A stretch of DNA of 18,956 nt from JAEUSF01 sp964484145. GTDB lineage: Bacteria > Patescibacteriota > Doudnabacteria > UBA920. The notes beneath the pieces were generated by a model, which was not told the DNA's origin, did no database searches, and was given only the letters and a program-made list of their open reading frames with translations. This document shows, piece after piece, positions 1-6,318 of this stretch. Position numbers and translations under genes: made by a program. The stretch lies in the NCBI GenBank assembly GCA_964484145.1, contig CAZAED010000025.1, forward strand, positions 1 through 18,956, written 5' to 3'. Within the stretch, counting starts at the first letter, position 1, and each line of letters opens with the position of its first letter.

Positions 1-182
1 GAAGGGTCGTCATCCGCAGCTCCGGTGGTAAGCCCCGGCCCCAAATTTTCCCAATACTGGGCAACTGCCTTAATGGGCTTTCCTTGAACAATAGCTTTGC
101 CCACGTCTGCGGGTAGTTTAAGCGCCTTTTTAAGCCCGCTCTCTAAGGGTTTAATATTTTGCTTTTGGTTTGTTTCTTGCAA
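1..182 (-). CDS. NRAMP-family divalent metal transporter, N-terminal fragment (partial)
   Basis: Reading the minus strand from the TTG at 182-180 gives about 60 residues before the window edge. They are a charged, Gln/Lys-rich cytoplasmic tail followed by WENLGPGLTTGAADDDP. This matches the signature at the start of the first membrane helix of NRAMP (SLC11-like) Mn/Fe transporters (GPG-TGAADDDPSG), in which the Asp residues take part in metal binding. The rest of the protein lies outside the window. The start is uncertain. TTG at 182 has a GGAG 13 bases upstream. An in-frame stop lies further upstream, at 246-248. An ATG at 241-239 opens a reading frame beginning MSDKSGDDSLLKYFGES that would join this one if one A were added to the AAAA run near 183-186, so a single-base indel (real or from assembly) may hide the true start. 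The family call is confident; the start is not. Confidence 0.75.
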   Translation of the reverse strand, partial: MQETNQKQNIKPLESGLKKALKLPADVGKAIVQGKPIKAVAQYWENLGPGLTTGAADDDP

Positions 183-221
183 TTTTGTTTCGATTCTCCA
201 AAATATTTTAATAGCGAATCG

Positions 222-277
222 TCCCCCGACTTGTCCGACATAGCTTTAGCGACGTCGGAAGCTTTAGCGTAGGGGGA
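222..277. repeat. Nested GC-rich palindromic repeat
   Basis: TCCCCC (222-227) pairs with GGGGGA (272-277), and inside it TCCGAC (234-239) pairs with GTCGGA (254-259). AGCTTTAGCG occurs twice as a direct repeat at 242-251 and 260-269. The element is GC-rich in an AT-rich intergenic region and overlaps the possible upstream ATG of the NRAMP gene. It looks like a dispersed REP-like repeat; copy number elsewhere cannot be seen from here. Confidence 0.6.
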
Positions 278-333
278 TAGAATATTTCATTATTATTATA
301 TCTTATTGATAAAAAATTGTGAATAACTAGCTC

Positions 334-362
334 TTGACTGTTGTTTTGGCCTTTGGTATTGT
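334..362 (+). promoter_or_regulatory. Sigma70-like promoter upstream of leader ORF and amidohydrolase
   Basis: TTGACT (334-339), a 17-base spacer, then TATTGT (357-362). Transcription would start near 369-370, at or next to the ATG of a 12-codon leader ORF. Confidence 0.5.
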
Positions 363-369
363 TGTGGAG

Positions 370-408
370 ATGAACCCAATAAATCGCTACAACTTTTTAA
401 ACACCTAA
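370..408 (+). CDS. 12-codon leader ORF, possible attenuator peptide
   Basis: An ATG lies 7 bases after the -10 box, the same distance seen for other apparently leaderless genes in this window. It opens an ORF for MNPINRYNFLNT, with Asn at codons 2, 5, 8 and 11. Its TAA (406-408) is the first triplet of a terminator hairpin that precedes the amidohydrolase gene. Leaderless start, regularly spaced Asn codons and a terminator on the stop codon resemble a transcription-attenuation leader. No alternative antiterminator fold was established, so this is a suggestion only. Confidence 0.3.
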   Translation: MNPINRYNFLNT

Positions 409-442
409 CCCCGCCCTTAACAGGGACAGGGGTTATTTTTTT
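406..442 (+). terminator. Intrinsic terminator or attenuator before amidohydrolase
   Basis: TAACCCC (406-412) pairs with GGGGTTA (429-435), with a further CCC (414-416)/GGG (423-425) pair inside. A T-rich tract follows up to 442. It lies between the promoter at 334-362 and the structural gene, so it would have to be read through, or a second promoter used, to express the gene at 516. Confidence 0.6.
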
Positions 443-475
443 GCTCACATTATTAAATATTATTATAGCGAGCAA

Positions 476-501
476 CCCTCCGAAGCCTTGGCGAAGGAGG
501 G
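476..501. repeat. Short GC-rich hairpin repeat just upstream of amidohydrolase
   Basis: CCCTCC (476-481) and GGAGGG (496-501) are perfect complements flanking GAAGCCTTGGCGAA. It stands out from the AT-rich surroundings and supplies the only AAGGAGG-like sequence upstream of the ATG at 516, at a long spacing of about 15 bases. If translation began at TTG 441, the repeat would be read as PPKPWRRR, which does not look like native protein. Confidence 0.55.
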
Positions 502-515
502 TAAATCTAAAACTT

Positions 516-1490
516 ATGAATAAACCTTGGAATCTAAAGACTCAAATGTTAGAAGTCATAAACAAAAATGGCGGGTTTGTAAACTGCCACGCGCATTTTG
601 ACAAGGCTTTTTATATTACCAAGGAAGGTTTAGACAAGAGTATGCTTGATATGGAAGCTAAATGGAGAATGTCGGACGACATGAAAAAGAATTCATCGCA
701 AGAGGAAATTGAGCAAAGAATAAGAACAGCTTTAGATATTTTAGTTGCCCAAGGTTGTAAGTTAACATGTAGTTTTATAGACGCATACGACGCGGTTGGG
801 CATAAGGCAATAGACGCGGCCAATAAAGTAAAAGAGGAGTATAAACACAAAATCCAGTTACTTACCATTACCCAGCCTTTAGGCGGCCTTGTAGACCCTG
901 CGGCCAGAAAACTTTATGAGGAAATTACAGCTAAGGCAGATATTGCAGGCGGGCTTCCGAGTAAAGACCGGCCGAATGACGAAGCAAATTACGATATAAT
1001 GTTTGAAATTGCTAAAAACTTAAACAAACCCCTGCACGTTCACATTGACCAGGAAAACAATCCTAATGAGCGTGATACGGAAAAATTAATTAAGCACACA
1101 GAAAAGCATGGCTACCAAGGCAGAGTTGTGGCGGTACATGTTTTGTCGGTATCGGCCCAGCCAAAAGAATATAGGTCTGAAATATATAAAAAAATGGCCG
1201 CAAATGGAATTGCCGCTGTAACATGCCCCTCCGCCGGACTTTCAATGAGACAGCTTGACCAGTACCAATCAAATGTTCATAACTGCATTGCCAACGTGCC
1301 GGAAATGCTAGAGGCGGGAGTGTTGGTGGGTATGGGGGTTGATAATGTTTGTGACTTTTACCAGCCGTTTATAGACGGCGACCTTTGGACAGAAATGCGT
1401 ATGCTCCAAGAAGCGTGTAGGTATTATGTGTTTGATGACTTGGTAAAAGTTGCAAGTGAGAATGGAAGGAAAATTTTATCAATTAAGTAA
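516..1490 (+). CDS. Cytosine-deaminase-like metal-dependent amidohydrolase
   Basis: A 324-residue protein of the amidohydrolase superfamily, closest in motif layout to CodA-type deaminases. Visible metal ligands are HAH at residues 25-27 (in NCHAHFDKAF), HVHIDQ at 174-179, a lone His at 208 (AVHVLS) and Asp at 276 (GVDNVCDF). This is the HxH / His / His / Asp set of the family's TIM barrel. It is shorter than CodA (about 420 aa) and lacks most of the small N-terminal beta sandwich. The substrate could be a pyrimidine, another cyclic amidine or amide, and cannot be read from motifs. I chose ATG 516 because a longer frame from 441 would translate a GC-rich repeat. The gene is followed at 97 bases by argH on the same strand, suggesting co-transcription. 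Its TAA lies inside a period-10 inverted array. Family call strong, substrate unknown. Confidence 0.8.
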   Translation: MNKPWNLKTQMLEVINKNGGFVNCHAHFDKAFYITKEGLDKSMLDMEAKWRMSDDMKKNSSQEEIEQRIRTALDILVAQGCKLTCSFIDAYDAVGHKAIDAANKVKEEYKHKIQLLTITQPLGGLVDPAARKLYEEITAKADIAGGLPSKDRPNDEANYDIMFEIAKNLNKPLHVHIDQENNPNERDTEKLIKHTEKHGYQGRVVAVHVLSVSAQPKEYRSEIYKKMAANGIAAVTCPSAGLSMRQLDQYQSNVHNCIANVPEMLEAGVLVGMGVDNVCDFYQPFIDGDLWTEMRMLQEACRYYVFDDLVKVASENGRKILSIK

Positions 1491-1586
1491 AAATAATTAA
1501 AAAAAAATAAAATTAAGTAAAATTGAAATGCAGATGCAGTAAATTTTATTTAATTTTACTTAATTATGGTCAATTTTATTTAATCT
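1481..1586. repeat. AT-rich inverted array, 10-base period, spanning amidohydrolase stop codon
   Basis: Ten-base units step through the region: AATTAAGTAA at 1481-1490 and again at 1511-1520, then on the far side inverted units AATTTTATTT (1542-1551), AATTTTACTT (1552-1561) and AATTTTATTT (1572-1581). The best perfect pair is AATTAAGTAAAATT (1511-1524) with AATTTTACTTAATT (1552-1565). The TAA of the amidohydrolase (1488-1490) is the end of the first unit, and argH starts just after the last. The layout resembles the other arrays in the window. Confidence 0.6.
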
Positions 1587-1587
1587 T

Positions 1588-2874
1588 ATGTCCAAACTCT
1601 GGCAATCAAAAAGCACAAAACTTCATCCACTCGTAGAAAAATACACAGTCGGTAACGACTATATTTTAGATATGCGGCTTTTGCCTTACGACATAGAGGC
1701 TTCTAAAGCGCACGGGCAGGCTTTGGTAAAGGCTAAAATTTTAAAGCCTGCCGAGTACGCAAAACTGGTTAAGGGGATGAATGAAATTTTAAAGCTTCAT
1801 AAGGAAGGCAAGTTTGTTATAAGCCAGGGCGATGAAGACTGTCACACAGCCATAGAAAATTATTTGGTGGAAAAGCTAGGGGATTTGGGCAAGAAAATTC
1901 ATACCGGCCGCAGCAGAAACGACCAGGTCTTAGTTGCGACCAGGCTTTATACTCGCAAAAAAATAAAACAAATTAGCCAGGAGTTAATTAGGCTTCAAAA
2001 AGTATTTTTACAAATGGCAAAAAAATACGAATTTTTGCCGCTGCCGGGTTATACCCACACCCGCAGAGCCATGCCTTCTTCTATTGGCCATTGGGCTGCC
2101 GCTTATTTGGAAGAGCTGATTAACGACCATAAACTTTTAGAAAGCGCCTATGACTTAAATGACCAAAACCCGCTTGGTGCAGCCGCAGGGTTTGGCGTTA
2201 ATTTAAATTTAGATAGAGAATTAACCACTAGGTTAATGGGTTTTAAACGCCTTCAGCAAAATTCTTTGTACGCGGTAAACAGCCGCGGTACGACCGAGGC
2301 TTTTATACTTTCTGTACTTACTAAAGCGGTTATGACTTTGGGAAGACTAGCTAACGAAATGATATGGTTTACTACCCCGGAATTTAATTTTTTTGAACTG
2401 CCGGTTGAATTTACTACAGGCTCTTCCATAATGCCGCAAAAAAGAAACCCGGACGTGTTTGAAATTATGCGAAGCAACGTGCGCGTTATAGTGGCTTTAC
2501 AGACCCAGGTTAAAGACATATCTACAGGTCTTATTTCCGGTTATAACCGCGACACGCAGTTAACCAAAGAGCCTTTAATAAAAGGTCTTGGTATAGCCAG
2601 AAGAAGCCTTGAAGTTTGCGCGCTTGTTATGAGTAAAGTAAAGCCCAATAGAGCGGTACTTATGAAGTCTCTTGCCCCGGAATTCTTTGCCGTGCACGAA
2701 GCAAACAGACTTGTAAAAGAGGGAATGCCGTTTCGGGATGCCTACCAACACGTAAAAGAAAATATTAGTAAACTCAAAATTCAAAACCCGGTAAAAGCCA
2801 TAAAAGAAGTCCTGTCCATAGGCGGACCGGGAAACTTACAGCTAAACCGTTATAAAATAAGTAAGCCTTTGTAA
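1588..2874 (+). CDS. argH: Argininosuccinate lyase
   Basis: Cleaves argininosuccinate to arginine and fumarate, the last step of arginine synthesis; a cytoplasmic homotetramer of the fumarase/aspartase superfamily. Diagnostic segments are HTGRSRNDQV at residues 105-114 (specific to ArgH), PGYTHTRRAMP at 153-163 and the superfamily signature GSSIMPQKRNPD at 278-289, whose loop carries the catalytic Ser. At 428 residues it is somewhat shorter than the usual 450-470, mainly at the C-terminal end. No argG or other arginine gene is in the window. The start ATG follows an AT-rich array with no Shine-Dalgarno sequence, and the gene ends at an intrinsic terminator. Because CPR genomes usually lack arginine synthesis, a salvage or acquired role is possible. 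Identification is very secure. Confidence 0.96.
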   Translation: MSKLWQSKSTKLHPLVEKYTVGNDYILDMRLLPYDIEASKAHGQALVKAKILKPAEYAKLVKGMNEILKLHKEGKFVISQGDEDCHTAIENYLVEKLGDLGKKIHTGRSRNDQVLVATRLYTRKKIKQISQELIRLQKVFLQMAKKYEFLPLPGYTHTRRAMPSSIGHWAAAYLEELINDHKLLESAYDLNDQNPLGAAAGFGVNLNLDRELTTRLMGFKRLQQNSLYAVNSRGTTEAFILSVLTKAVMTLGRLANEMIWFTTPEFNFFELPVEFTTGSSIMPQKRNPDVFEIMRSNVRVIVALQTQVKDISTGLISGYNRDTQLTKEPLIKGLGIARRSLEVCALVMSKVKPNRAVLMKSLAPEFFAVHEANRLVKEGMPFRDAYQHVKENISKLKIQNPVKAIKEVLSIGGPGNLQLNRYKISKPL

Positions 2875-2883
2875 AGAATTTAA

Positions 2884-2914
2884 AAAGCCTTGGTCAAAAT
2901 GCCAAGGTTTTTTT
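2884..2914 (+). terminator. Intrinsic terminator after argH
   Basis: CCTTGG (2889-2894) pairs with CCAAGG (2902-2907), preceded by an A run and followed by seven T residues. It closes the amidohydrolase-argH unit. Confidence 0.8.
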
Positions 2915-2915
2915 G

Positions 2916-2944
2916 TTGACACAGGCAGTGTTTTTTAGTAAACT
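2916..2944 (+). promoter_or_regulatory. Strong sigma70-like promoter for the 74-residue ORF
   Basis: TTGACA (2916-2921), an exact 17-base spacer, and TAAACT (2939-2944). It begins 2 bases after the argH terminator T run. Confidence 0.7.
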
Positions 2945-2965
2945 CTGTTGAGGATTGGAGGTATT

Positions 2966-3190
2966 ATGATTCAAAAACCTGCTTGGTTCCGCGTTCGGAA
3001 CGCGGAGGGTAAGCCTTGCATTTTGAAATCTTTCGCTGCGCCACTGCCGGAAAGGTGGAGTTTCGTAGAGGTTGATGGCAGAAGATTCCAAATAATCTAC
3101 CGATTATCTCAGTCTGAAGAACAGTGGCTGAATTCCGCGAACAGCGAGGATATACAACACAAGGTCGATAGCTCGACAAAGAGTGTGTAG
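2966..3190 (+). CDS. Small GC-rich hypothetical protein, 74 aa
   Basis: No family recognised. Translation from ATG 2966 begins MIQKPAWFRVRNAEGKPC and gives a soluble, basic protein rich in aromatic residues (FRVRNAEG, RWSFVEVDGRRFQIIYRL), suggesting a small beta-rich fold; no membrane segment or signal peptide. The start is decided by GGAGG at 2957-2961, 4 bases upstream. It is a self-contained unit: strong promoter at 2916-2944, its own Shine-Dalgarno, one gene and a 15-bp-stem terminator. One line of the gene (3001-3060) has 34 G+C of 60, far above the neighbouring genes, so horizontal origin is plausible. Minus-strand ORFs in the same place lack these signals. Confidence 0.55.
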   Translation: MIQKPAWFRVRNAEGKPCILKSFAAPLPERWSFVEVDGRRFQIIYRLSQSEEQWLNSANSEDIQHKVDSSTKSV

Positions 3191-3268
3191 GCACTGATTC
3201 GGTTTGAGATATTAACCGAGCCATAGCGCTCAAGGACGACTTTGGGTTCCTGCCCAGAGACCTCGTCC

Positions 3269-3312
3269 AACTTCCTAAATTCATTTGAAAAGTGAATTTA
3301 GGAAGTTTTTAT
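3269..3312. terminator. Bidirectional terminator between ORF74 and pgl
   Basis: AACTTCCTAAATTCA (3269-3283) pairs perfectly with TGAATTTAGGAAGTT (3293-3307), followed by T residues on the plus strand. It overlaps the end of the convergent minus-strand pgl gene (stop at 3298-3300). Confidence 0.85.
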
Positions 3313-4008
3313 ATCCGTAAAAATTTCTAAGTTTTTTATTTCTTTTAGGGCAAGGGCGGGGAGGAGGTTTATGGGCAGAGCGTTTGTGTTTAGTGCGTTA
3401 AAGGCGGTTTTTTTGCCTTGTCCGCAAATAAAGCCAATACCAAAATTTATTTCTTTAAAAAAAGTTATTGTGGTAGTTACGCGGTCAGAATATTTATGTT
3501 TGTTGCCTACGTTGTAGCCAACTACCCAAGGTTCGTTCTGCATTAAACCAGCAAATTTAGTTTCGTCGCTCTCTGGAAAAATTCCCGCGGTGTGGCCGTC
3601 GGGCCCCATACCAAAACTAGCTATTATTACACCACTTGGATTTTCTTTTTTCCAGGTTTTTAAGTTATTTTCGAACCTTGCGGCAAGGTCGGTAATTTTT
3701 TCGCCCGGTCTGGGAAGGCTGCCAAAAAAATTAACATTTTTATTTAAAGCTAAGGTGTAAAAGTCTAATTTTTGTAAATTTAAAAAGTTATTTACATCTG
3801 CTTCAATAGAAAACCTTTCGTCCAAAACGCTTACGGTTAAATTTTCGCCTAAAGCTTTTTCACCCACGTAGTCTAAAATTTCAAAAGCCGAACCTGCGGA
3901 AAGCATAAGCAGAACAGGTTTTTTTGCATTTTCCAAAAGCAGATTGTTTAGCCTTTCGCCGGCAGCGGCCTGGGCTTCTTCTTTGGAATTAAAAGGTATA
4001 ATTTCCAT
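3298..4008 (-). CDS. pgl: 6-phosphogluconolactonase (NagB/RpiA-like fold)
   Basis: Hydrolyses 6-phosphogluconolactone in the oxidative pentose phosphate pathway; cytoplasmic. At 236 residues it has normal Pgl length. Motifs: SAGSAF (residues 37-42) in the phosphate-binding loop position (usually SGGxTP), VLDERF (61-66), and the hallmark SFGMGPDGHTAGIFP (131-145), where the His of DGHTA is the catalytic base in characterised Pgl enzymes. The first loop is divergent, so relatedness to glucosamine-6-phosphate isomerase was considered, but GPDGHTA with FP favours Pgl. A TATAAT lies 6 bases before the ATG with no Shine-Dalgarno, indicating a leaderless mRNA. The gene is divergent from the phospholipase D gene at 4133 and convergent with the small ORF at 2966. 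No zwf or gnd is in the window. Confidence 0.88.
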   Translation of the reverse strand: MEIIPFNSKEEAQAAAGERLNNLLLENAKKPVLLMLSAGSAFEILDYVGEKALGENLTVSVLDERFSIEADVNNFLNLQKLDFYTLALNKNVNFFGSLPRPGEKITDLAARFENNLKTWKKENPSGVIIASFGMGPDGHTAGIFPESDETKFAGLMQNEPWVVGYNVGNKHKYSDRVTTTITFFKEINFGIGFICGQGKKTAFNALNTNALPINLLPALALKEIKNLEIFTDIKTS

Positions 4009-4014
4009 GGGCTA

Positions 4015-4044
4015 ATTATAGCCTGCAAAAACCTGTGCTGGCAA
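4015..4044 (-). promoter_or_regulatory. Promoter for pgl, leaderless
   Basis: On the minus strand TTGCCA (4044-4039), 18 bases, TATAAT (4020-4015), then 6 bases to the ATG at 4008. The predicted transcript starts at or next to the A of the ATG. Confidence 0.6.
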
Positions 4045-4097
4045 GATGCTATAATTTTTACCGCCCTTTAAATAAACGCCCATTTTTCCACTAATTT

Positions 4098-4126
4098 TAG
4101 CATTATTGTTACAATAAGCTTATAAT
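4098..4126 (+). promoter_or_regulatory. Promoter for cardiolipin-synthase-like gene, leaderless
   Basis: Perfect TATAAT (4121-4126) with a weak TAGCAT (4098-4103) at 17 bases, then 6 bases to ATG 4133. No Shine-Dalgarno is possible in the predicted transcript. Confidence 0.6.
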
Positions 4127-4132
4127 ATAATT

Positions 4133-5422
4133 ATGTCAGAATTTTTAAACATTTGGGAAATTATATTTTTAGCCTTTAGTGTTTTTGCATTAGCCGCAGT
4201 AATTTTCGGACTTTTTTTTGCCACAGGGGACAGAACTAAGTATAGAGACGCCACGGAAATTTTTCCAGTTAGCAGTCAAGAATTTTTAACCGCCTTAGCC
4301 CGGGTTACTAACTCGCCAATTGAATGGGGTGGCGAGGTTAAAATATTAAAAAATGGCAACGAATTTTTCCCCGCGCTTTTAGACGCCACTAACAACGCAA
4401 AGGCTAGTGTAACATTTACGGTGTATATTTGGGAAGACGGTAAAGCCAGCGACCAAATTTTTACAAGTCTAATGGCTGCTTTAAAAAGAGGGGTAAGTGT
4501 TAAACTTTTGCTTGACGGTTTTGGCTGTTTTTATGTACCCAAAAATAAACTACAGGAACTTAAAGACGCGGGCGCAATAGTTTCGGTATTCCGGGCTCCC
4601 AGGTTTGGTAAATTAACCCGTTTTCATAGGCGCAGCCACCGCAGGGCTATTGTTATAGACGGCCGTGTTGGTTTTACCGGCGGTATGGCAGTTGCCGACC
4701 ATTGGTTAGGGAACGCCGCAAACACTAAAGAGTGGCGAGATACAATGTTTGAACTTTCCGGCAATATGGCGCAGAGTTTGCAGTCTGTGTTTGCTCAGCT
4801 TTGGGCCGGGACTAGAGGGGAAATTTTAGCCGGAGAAAAGTTTTATCCACGCCTAATGGAAAATAAAAAGGACTCTTGCTATATAAGTATTGCAAGTTCG
4901 CCGTCTTCCGACACCCAGCCCCTGCCAAAATTTTTTTGGCTTTCTATGGCTTCGGCTCAAGAAAGTATTTATATAACTTCCTCGTATATGGTAGCGGACA
5001 GACATATTAGGGAAATATTAATAAGCCAAGCAAAAAAGGGTGTAGATGTCCGCCTGCTTTTGCCGGACAAACATTCTGACGCAAAACCCATTCGTTTTGC
5101 TAGCCACTACTATTTTGAAAGTTTTTTAAAAGCCGGAGTAAAAATTTATGAATATAAGCCGACCATGATACACAGTAAAATAATGGTAGTAGACGGCAAA
5201 TGGTCGGTAATTGGTTCGGCCAATATGGACGCTAGGTCTGTTGAACTTAACGAAGAAAACGTGCTTGGAATATTAAACCCTAAGCTTGGGTCAGATTTGA
5301 ACCAAAGTTTTTTTCAGGACGTTGCCTTGGCAAAAGAAATAAAATTACAAAATTGGCAAAAGCGAGGAGTGTGGCAGAAAATTATGGAAAGGCTTTGGAT
5401 AACTTTTAGGAAACAGTACTGA
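4133..5422 (+). CDS. Cardiolipin-synthase-like phospholipase D, membrane anchored
   Basis: A 429-residue protein with one N-terminal membrane helix (about residues 8-30) and two phospholipase D domains, the layout of bacterial cardiolipin synthases, which join two phosphatidylglycerols (or PG and another lipid) at the membrane. The second active-site motif is canonical, HSKIMVVD at 347-354 followed by GSANMD. The first reads HRRAIVID at 169-176, with Arg where HxKxxxxD normally has Lys, followed by GRVGFTGG. The KAGVKIYEYKPTMIHSK context is typical of cardiolipin synthases. CPR cells generally lack full lipid synthesis, so it may remodel lipids taken from a host; that is inference. The stop TGA borders a period-9 array shared with the convergent gene at 5493. 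Confidence 0.85.
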   Translation: MSEFLNIWEIIFLAFSVFALAAVIFGLFFATGDRTKYRDATEIFPVSSQEFLTALARVTNSPIEWGGEVKILKNGNEFFPALLDATNNAKASVTFTVYIWEDGKASDQIFTSLMAALKRGVSVKLLLDGFGCFYVPKNKLQELKDAGAIVSVFRAPRFGKLTRFHRRSHRRAIVIDGRVGFTGGMAVADHWLGNAANTKEWRDTMFELSGNMAQSLQSVFAQLWAGTRGEILAGEKFYPRLMENKKDSCYISIASSPSSDTQPLPKFFWLSMASAQESIYITSSYMVADRHIREILISQAKKGVDVRLLLPDKHSDAKPIRFASHYYFESFLKAGVKIYEYKPTMIHSKIMVVDGKWSVIGSANMDARSVELNEENVLGILNPKLGSDLNQSFFQDVALAKEIKLQNWQKRGVWQKIMERLWITFRKQY

Positions 5423-5425
5423 AGT

Positions 5426-5517
5426 GATTGATATGATTTAAAAGATTTAAAAGATTGACAGGATTGATATGCGTAAAATCTTGTCATTCATGTCAATCTT
5501 GCTCATTCTTGTCAATT
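5426..5517. repeat. Inverted array of five plus five 9-base units between two convergent genes
   Basis: GATT recurs at 5426, 5435, 5444, 5453 and 5462, an exact 9-base step (for example GATTTAAAA twice, GATTGACAG). After a short centre the complement-type core (AATC, ATTC or AATT) recurs at 5477, 5486, 5495, 5505 and 5514. The left edge touches the stop of the phospholipase D gene. The right arm contains the last eight codons and stop of the convergent EEP gene. Units are degenerate, so this is not a simple microsatellite. Confidence 0.7.
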
Positions 5518-6266
5518 AATACTTCCGCCCACACCGGTTTATGGTCAGAGGTATAAATATGCTTTTCTACGCCTGACTTAGTTATGGGCAAGGTGTCGGA
5601 AAATATATAGTCTAGCTTCATTCTTAAAAAACCCGCCTTCATTGTGTAAGTGCTTGGTTTTGAGCGAAAATAAAATCCTAAATCCAACATGTGTTTAAAT
5701 AGGTGCTTTGGTTGGTTAGAATAAAAAAACGGCAGACTTTTTGCTATGCTTCTAAATGGTATAGTGTTAAAGTCTCCGCCTATTATAATATTTTTGCCGT
5801 AAGTTTTTTTTAATTTTTTTACGCAGGCGTCTAGTTGCCCAACTCTTTCTTTGGGGTTAAGGCGCGTGTCTAAATGTATATTGCATATGGCTACTTTTTG
5901 GTTATTTATTTTAACTTCGGCCATAAGCGCAATTCTTGTGTGAGTTACAAAAAGCAGTTTATGTTTGGGTAGTCTTATGGAGAGCGGGTTTTTTAGTTCA
6001 AAACGGCTTAAAATTGCCAGGCCGTGAGTAGCGCCGCTATTTAATGTTCTTGCGGCTTCGTAGGTAAAATAAAAGCCCAAGTGACGGGCTACGGCTTCTG
6101 CACGGCAAATTTTTTCTGCTTGGTGGAATTCTATTTCTTGGAAAAAAATAATGTCCGCGGTTTTTAAAATTTTGTCATGGGTAAAAACTTCCGCAATTTC
6201 CTTGGTGTTTTTGCCCGAATGAACATTGTAACTAACAACTCTAATAGCCTGTTTAGCCTTATTCAT
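5493..6266 (-). CDS. Endonuclease/exonuclease/phosphatase (EEP, DNase-I-like) family hydrolase
   Basis: A 257-residue single-domain Mg-dependent phosphohydrolase. Family landmarks in order: SYNVHSGKN (residues 12-20, metal/substrate Asn), FFQEIE (41-46, metal-binding Glu), HLD (131-133), GGDFNT (163-168, catalytic Asp and Asn), KLDYIF (217-222) and TSDHKPVWAEV (239-249, catalytic His of the SDH motif). No signal peptide is evident, so it is probably cytoplasmic. Substrates in this family range from DNA and RNA to phospholipid or inositol headgroups, and motifs do not decide. The gene is convergent with the cardiolipin-synthase-like gene. Its final residues (IDKNEQD) are translated from the repeat array, so the native C-terminus has probably been replaced. 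ATG 6266 lies 9 bases after a -10 box without a Shine-Dalgarno. Confidence 0.88.
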   Translation of the reverse strand: MNKAKQAIRVVSYNVHSGKNTKEIAEVFTHDKILKTADIIFFQEIEFHQAEKICRAEAVARHLGFYFTYEAARTLNSGATHGLAILSRFELKNPLSIRLPKHKLLFVTHTRIALMAEVKINNQKVAICNIHLDTRLNPKERVGQLDACVKKLKKTYGKNIIIGGDFNTIPFRSIAKSLPFFYSNQPKHLFKHMLDLGFYFRSKPSTYTMKAGFLRMKLDYIFSDTLPITKSGVEKHIYTSDHKPVWAEVLIDKNEQD

Positions 6267-6275
6267 ATTTAATTA

Positions 6276-6304
6276 ATTATCTCACACAGGCTTTTAAACC
6301 GCAA
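6276..6304 (-). promoter_or_regulatory. Promoter for EEP gene
   Basis: On the minus strand TTGCGG (6304-6299), 17 bases, GATAAT (6281-6276), then 9 bases to the ATG at 6266, implying a leader of only a few bases. Confidence 0.5.
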
Positions 6305-6318
6305 TTAAGCCTAATATT

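Noticed and set aside
441..515. N-terminal extension of the amidohydrolase from TTG 441
   Set aside because: It would begin in the T run of a terminator and translate a palindromic repeat as PPKPWRRR.
2964..3284. 106-residue minus-strand ORF opposite the small ORF at 2966
   Set aside because: No promoter or Shine-Dalgarno; the plus-strand ORF has both, plus a matching terminator.
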